A stretch of 7,109 nucleotides of DNA from assembly GCA_022360735.1 (NCBI GenBank), contig JAKSCF010000198.1:1-7109 (forward strand). Direction: 5' to 3'. Made by a program: the position numbers and the translations under genes. Origin of the DNA: Clostridia bacterium (lineage in GTDB: Bacteria; Bacillota_A; Clostridia; Peptostreptococcales; JAAYPU01). The notes beneath the pieces were generated by a model, which was given only the letters and a program-made list of their open reading frames with translations, was not told the DNA's origin and made no database searches. Positions 6,028-7,109 of the stretch are shown here, piece by piece; position 1 is the first letter of the stretch; each line of letters opens with the position of its first letter.

Positions 6028-7038
6028 TTAAACTCTAACTCTTGGATCAAGTGCAATGATAATATCTGCTATTAAGTTCAGTGCCAAATAGACCAATGCT
6101 GAAAAAATCGTCACACCCATTATGGCTGGATAATCCATTCCAAGAACGGCATCTGAAATATATCGTCCGATGCCGGGCCAATTGAAAATAGATTCCACTA
6201 AGAATGTATTCATTAAGGTATAGCCTATTGATAGTGCTAAAACTGTAACCGTTGGACCCAAAGAATTTTTTAGTGCATATTTCCATAATACGATGCCTTC
6301 AGATAACCCGTAGGATCTTGAGGAAACAATATAATCTTCGCTTAATATTTCTAATAAGGCAGATCTGGTCATTCTGGCAACCAAGCCTATAGGGTATAAA
6401 GCGACGGTTATGCCCGGTAACAGAATATGTGATAATGCGTCTTTAAAAATCACAAAGTCACCTGTTATCAAGCTGTCTAATAATAACAGGCCGGTGATAT
6501 TGGGGATTTCATACAGAATAGATATTTGTGTGCTTATTCTTCCTCCTAATGGGAGAAGATCAAGTTTACTAAAAAATATAAGTTGCAAAAAAAGGGCTAC
6601 CCAAAAAGTAGGCAGAGAAACTGCTCCTACTGAAAATAATCGACTCACATGATCTAACCATTTATTTTTATACTTGGCTGAATAAATCCCTAAAGGTATT
6701 CCGATAATAACCGCTAATACCGTGGCTAAGAGAACCAGTTCAACCGTAGCCGGAATAAAATTTCTCAATTCAGTAGCTACAGGTTGGTGGCTTCTCAGAG
6801 ATTTTCCTAAATCTCCTTGTAACAGATCCGATATATATTTGCCAAATTGTACATACAAAGGTTTGTCTAATCCCAGTTCGATTCTTGCAGCCTGAATTTG
6901 CTCAGGTGTGGCTCTAGGACCCACCCACTTGGCAGCTGGATCAGAGGGTATGACTCTTGTGATCATGAACGTTATGGCAATAACCCCAAATAATACGATA
7001 AAGCCAAGTAAAATTCTTCTTAAAATATACTTTCTCAT
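6028..7038 (-). CDS. dppB: Dipeptide/oligopeptide-type ABC transporter permease, DppB/OppB family (336 aa)
   Basis: First gene of the transport operon and first membrane subunit of the importer. It starts with the typical MRKYILRRIL tail, then TM1 (about 8-28), an extracytoplasmic region with ARIELGLDKPLYVQFGKY (51-68) and GDLGKSLR (75-82), TM2 (98-121), TM3 (134-157) with SLPTFW, and the coupling loop DYIVSSRSYGLSE (235-247) with YALKNSLGP (254-262). The end has FNWPGIGRYISDAVLGMDYP (285-304), a final helix and LDPRVRV. All are hallmarks of the DppB/OppB/GsiC family. Two in-frame ATGs exist at 7044 and 7038. I chose 7038 because AAGGAG (7048-7053) lies 9 nt before it but only 3 nt before 7044. 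The gene is followed 9 bp later by the dppC-type gene. The substrate is unknown; the enzymes downstream suggest a small modified amino acid or peptide. The symbol marks family membership only. Confidence 0.94.
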   Translation of the reverse strand: MRKYILRRILLGFIVLFGVIAITFMITRVIPSDPAAKWVGPRATPEQIQAARIELGLDKPLYVQFGKYISDLLQGDLGKSLRSHQPVATELRNFIPATVELVLLATVLAVIIGIPLGIYSAKYKNKWLDHVSRLFSVGAVSLPTFWVALFLQLIFFSKLDLLPLGGRISTQISILYEIPNITGLLLLDSLITGDFVIFKDALSHILLPGITVALYPIGLVARMTRSALLEILSEDYIVSSRSYGLSEGIVLWKYALKNSLGPTVTVLALSIGYTLMNTFLVESIFNWPGIGRYISDAVLGMDYPAIMGVTIFSALVYLALNLIADIIIALDPRVRV

Positions 7039-7047
7039 TCTCATATA

Positions 7048-7053
7048 CTCCTT
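7048..7053 (-). promoter_or_regulatory. Ribosome binding site deciding the dppB-type start
   Basis: AAGGAG on the minus strand lies 9 nt before the ATG at 7038 and only 3 nt before the ATG at 7044. The shorter protein (MRKYILRR...) is therefore the better call, and it matches the usual N-terminus of this permease family. Confidence 0.7.
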
Positions 7054-7080
7054 GTTTAATTAAATTAATAATAAATAGTT

Positions 7081-7109
7081 AATAATTAATAATTAAGGTA
7101 AATTTTGAG
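7081..7109. repeat. Left end of a second copy of the MITE-like element (cut by window edge)
   Basis: Bases 7081-7107 match 3212-3238 at 26 of 27 positions, including the GC-containing core TTAAGG and the following AATTTTG, in the same orientation. The match ends two bases before the window does, so only the end of the copy is visible. Like the first copy, it lies a few dozen bases upstream of a start codon. It probably separates the permease operon from whatever precedes it, where a substrate-binding protein gene might be. Confidence 0.55.

Noticed and set aside
5426..6031. A 201-codon open frame on the plus strand opposite the dppC-type gene
   Set aside because: It is the antisense reading of strongly conserved permease codons, has an Ala/Ile-rich composition that mirrors the membrane helices, and lacks a ribosome site.
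7054..7109. A promoter for the transport operon
   Set aside because: Several TATTAT-like words occur, as expected in such AT-rich DNA, but none has a recognisable -35 box at proper spacing.

Overview
The window is a moderately AT-rich stretch whose genes all lie on the minus strand and read right to left. Strong purine-rich ribosome sites (AAGGAGG, GGAGGAG, GGGGGA), AT-rich intergenic DNA and gene style suggest a low-GC Gram-positive, most likely an anaerobic, amino-acid-using member of the Clostridia. This assignment is an inference from style, not from a marker gene.

Layout in transcription order. (1) 7038-6028: DppB/OppB-type permease. (2) 6018-5122: DppC/OppC-type permease. (3) 5110-3323: one polypeptide carrying two ABC ATPase domains (DppD-DppF fusion). 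These three genes are separated by only 9 and 11 bp and form one tight transport operon. (4) 3322-3179: a 144-bp AT-rich gap filled by a MITE-like element with imperfect terminal inverted repeats and three consecutive perfect hairpins. (5) 3178-2075: a full-length DUF917 / S-methyl-thiohydantoin desulfurase family protein. (6) 2074-1998: a short gap holding a GC-rich REP-like repeat (2025-2075) that abuts the preceding stop codon. (7) 1997-960: a metalloenzyme of the M29 aminopeptidase / NicX dioxygenase fold group. (8) 899 to the left edge: a second, divergent DUF917 paralogue, cut off by the window edge after 299 codons. A fragment of the same MITE-like element starts again at the right edge (7081-7109), upstream of the permease operon.

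Taken together this looks like an uptake-and-breakdown locus. A peptide/nickel-family ABC importer brings in a small molecule, and three cytoplasmic enzymes (two DUF917 proteins and one M29/NicX-like metalloenzyme) process it. The DUF917 annotation points to a hydantoin-like or otherwise cyclised amino-acid derivative, but the substrate is not shown by the sequence. No substrate-binding lipoprotein lies in the window; it may lie beyond the right edge.

The points most worth a second look are: the paired DUF917 paralogues with the NicX-like enzyme; the metal-site pattern of that enzyme; the loss of the switch histidine in the first ATPase domain of the fusion; and the two kinds of small repeat inserted between genes.
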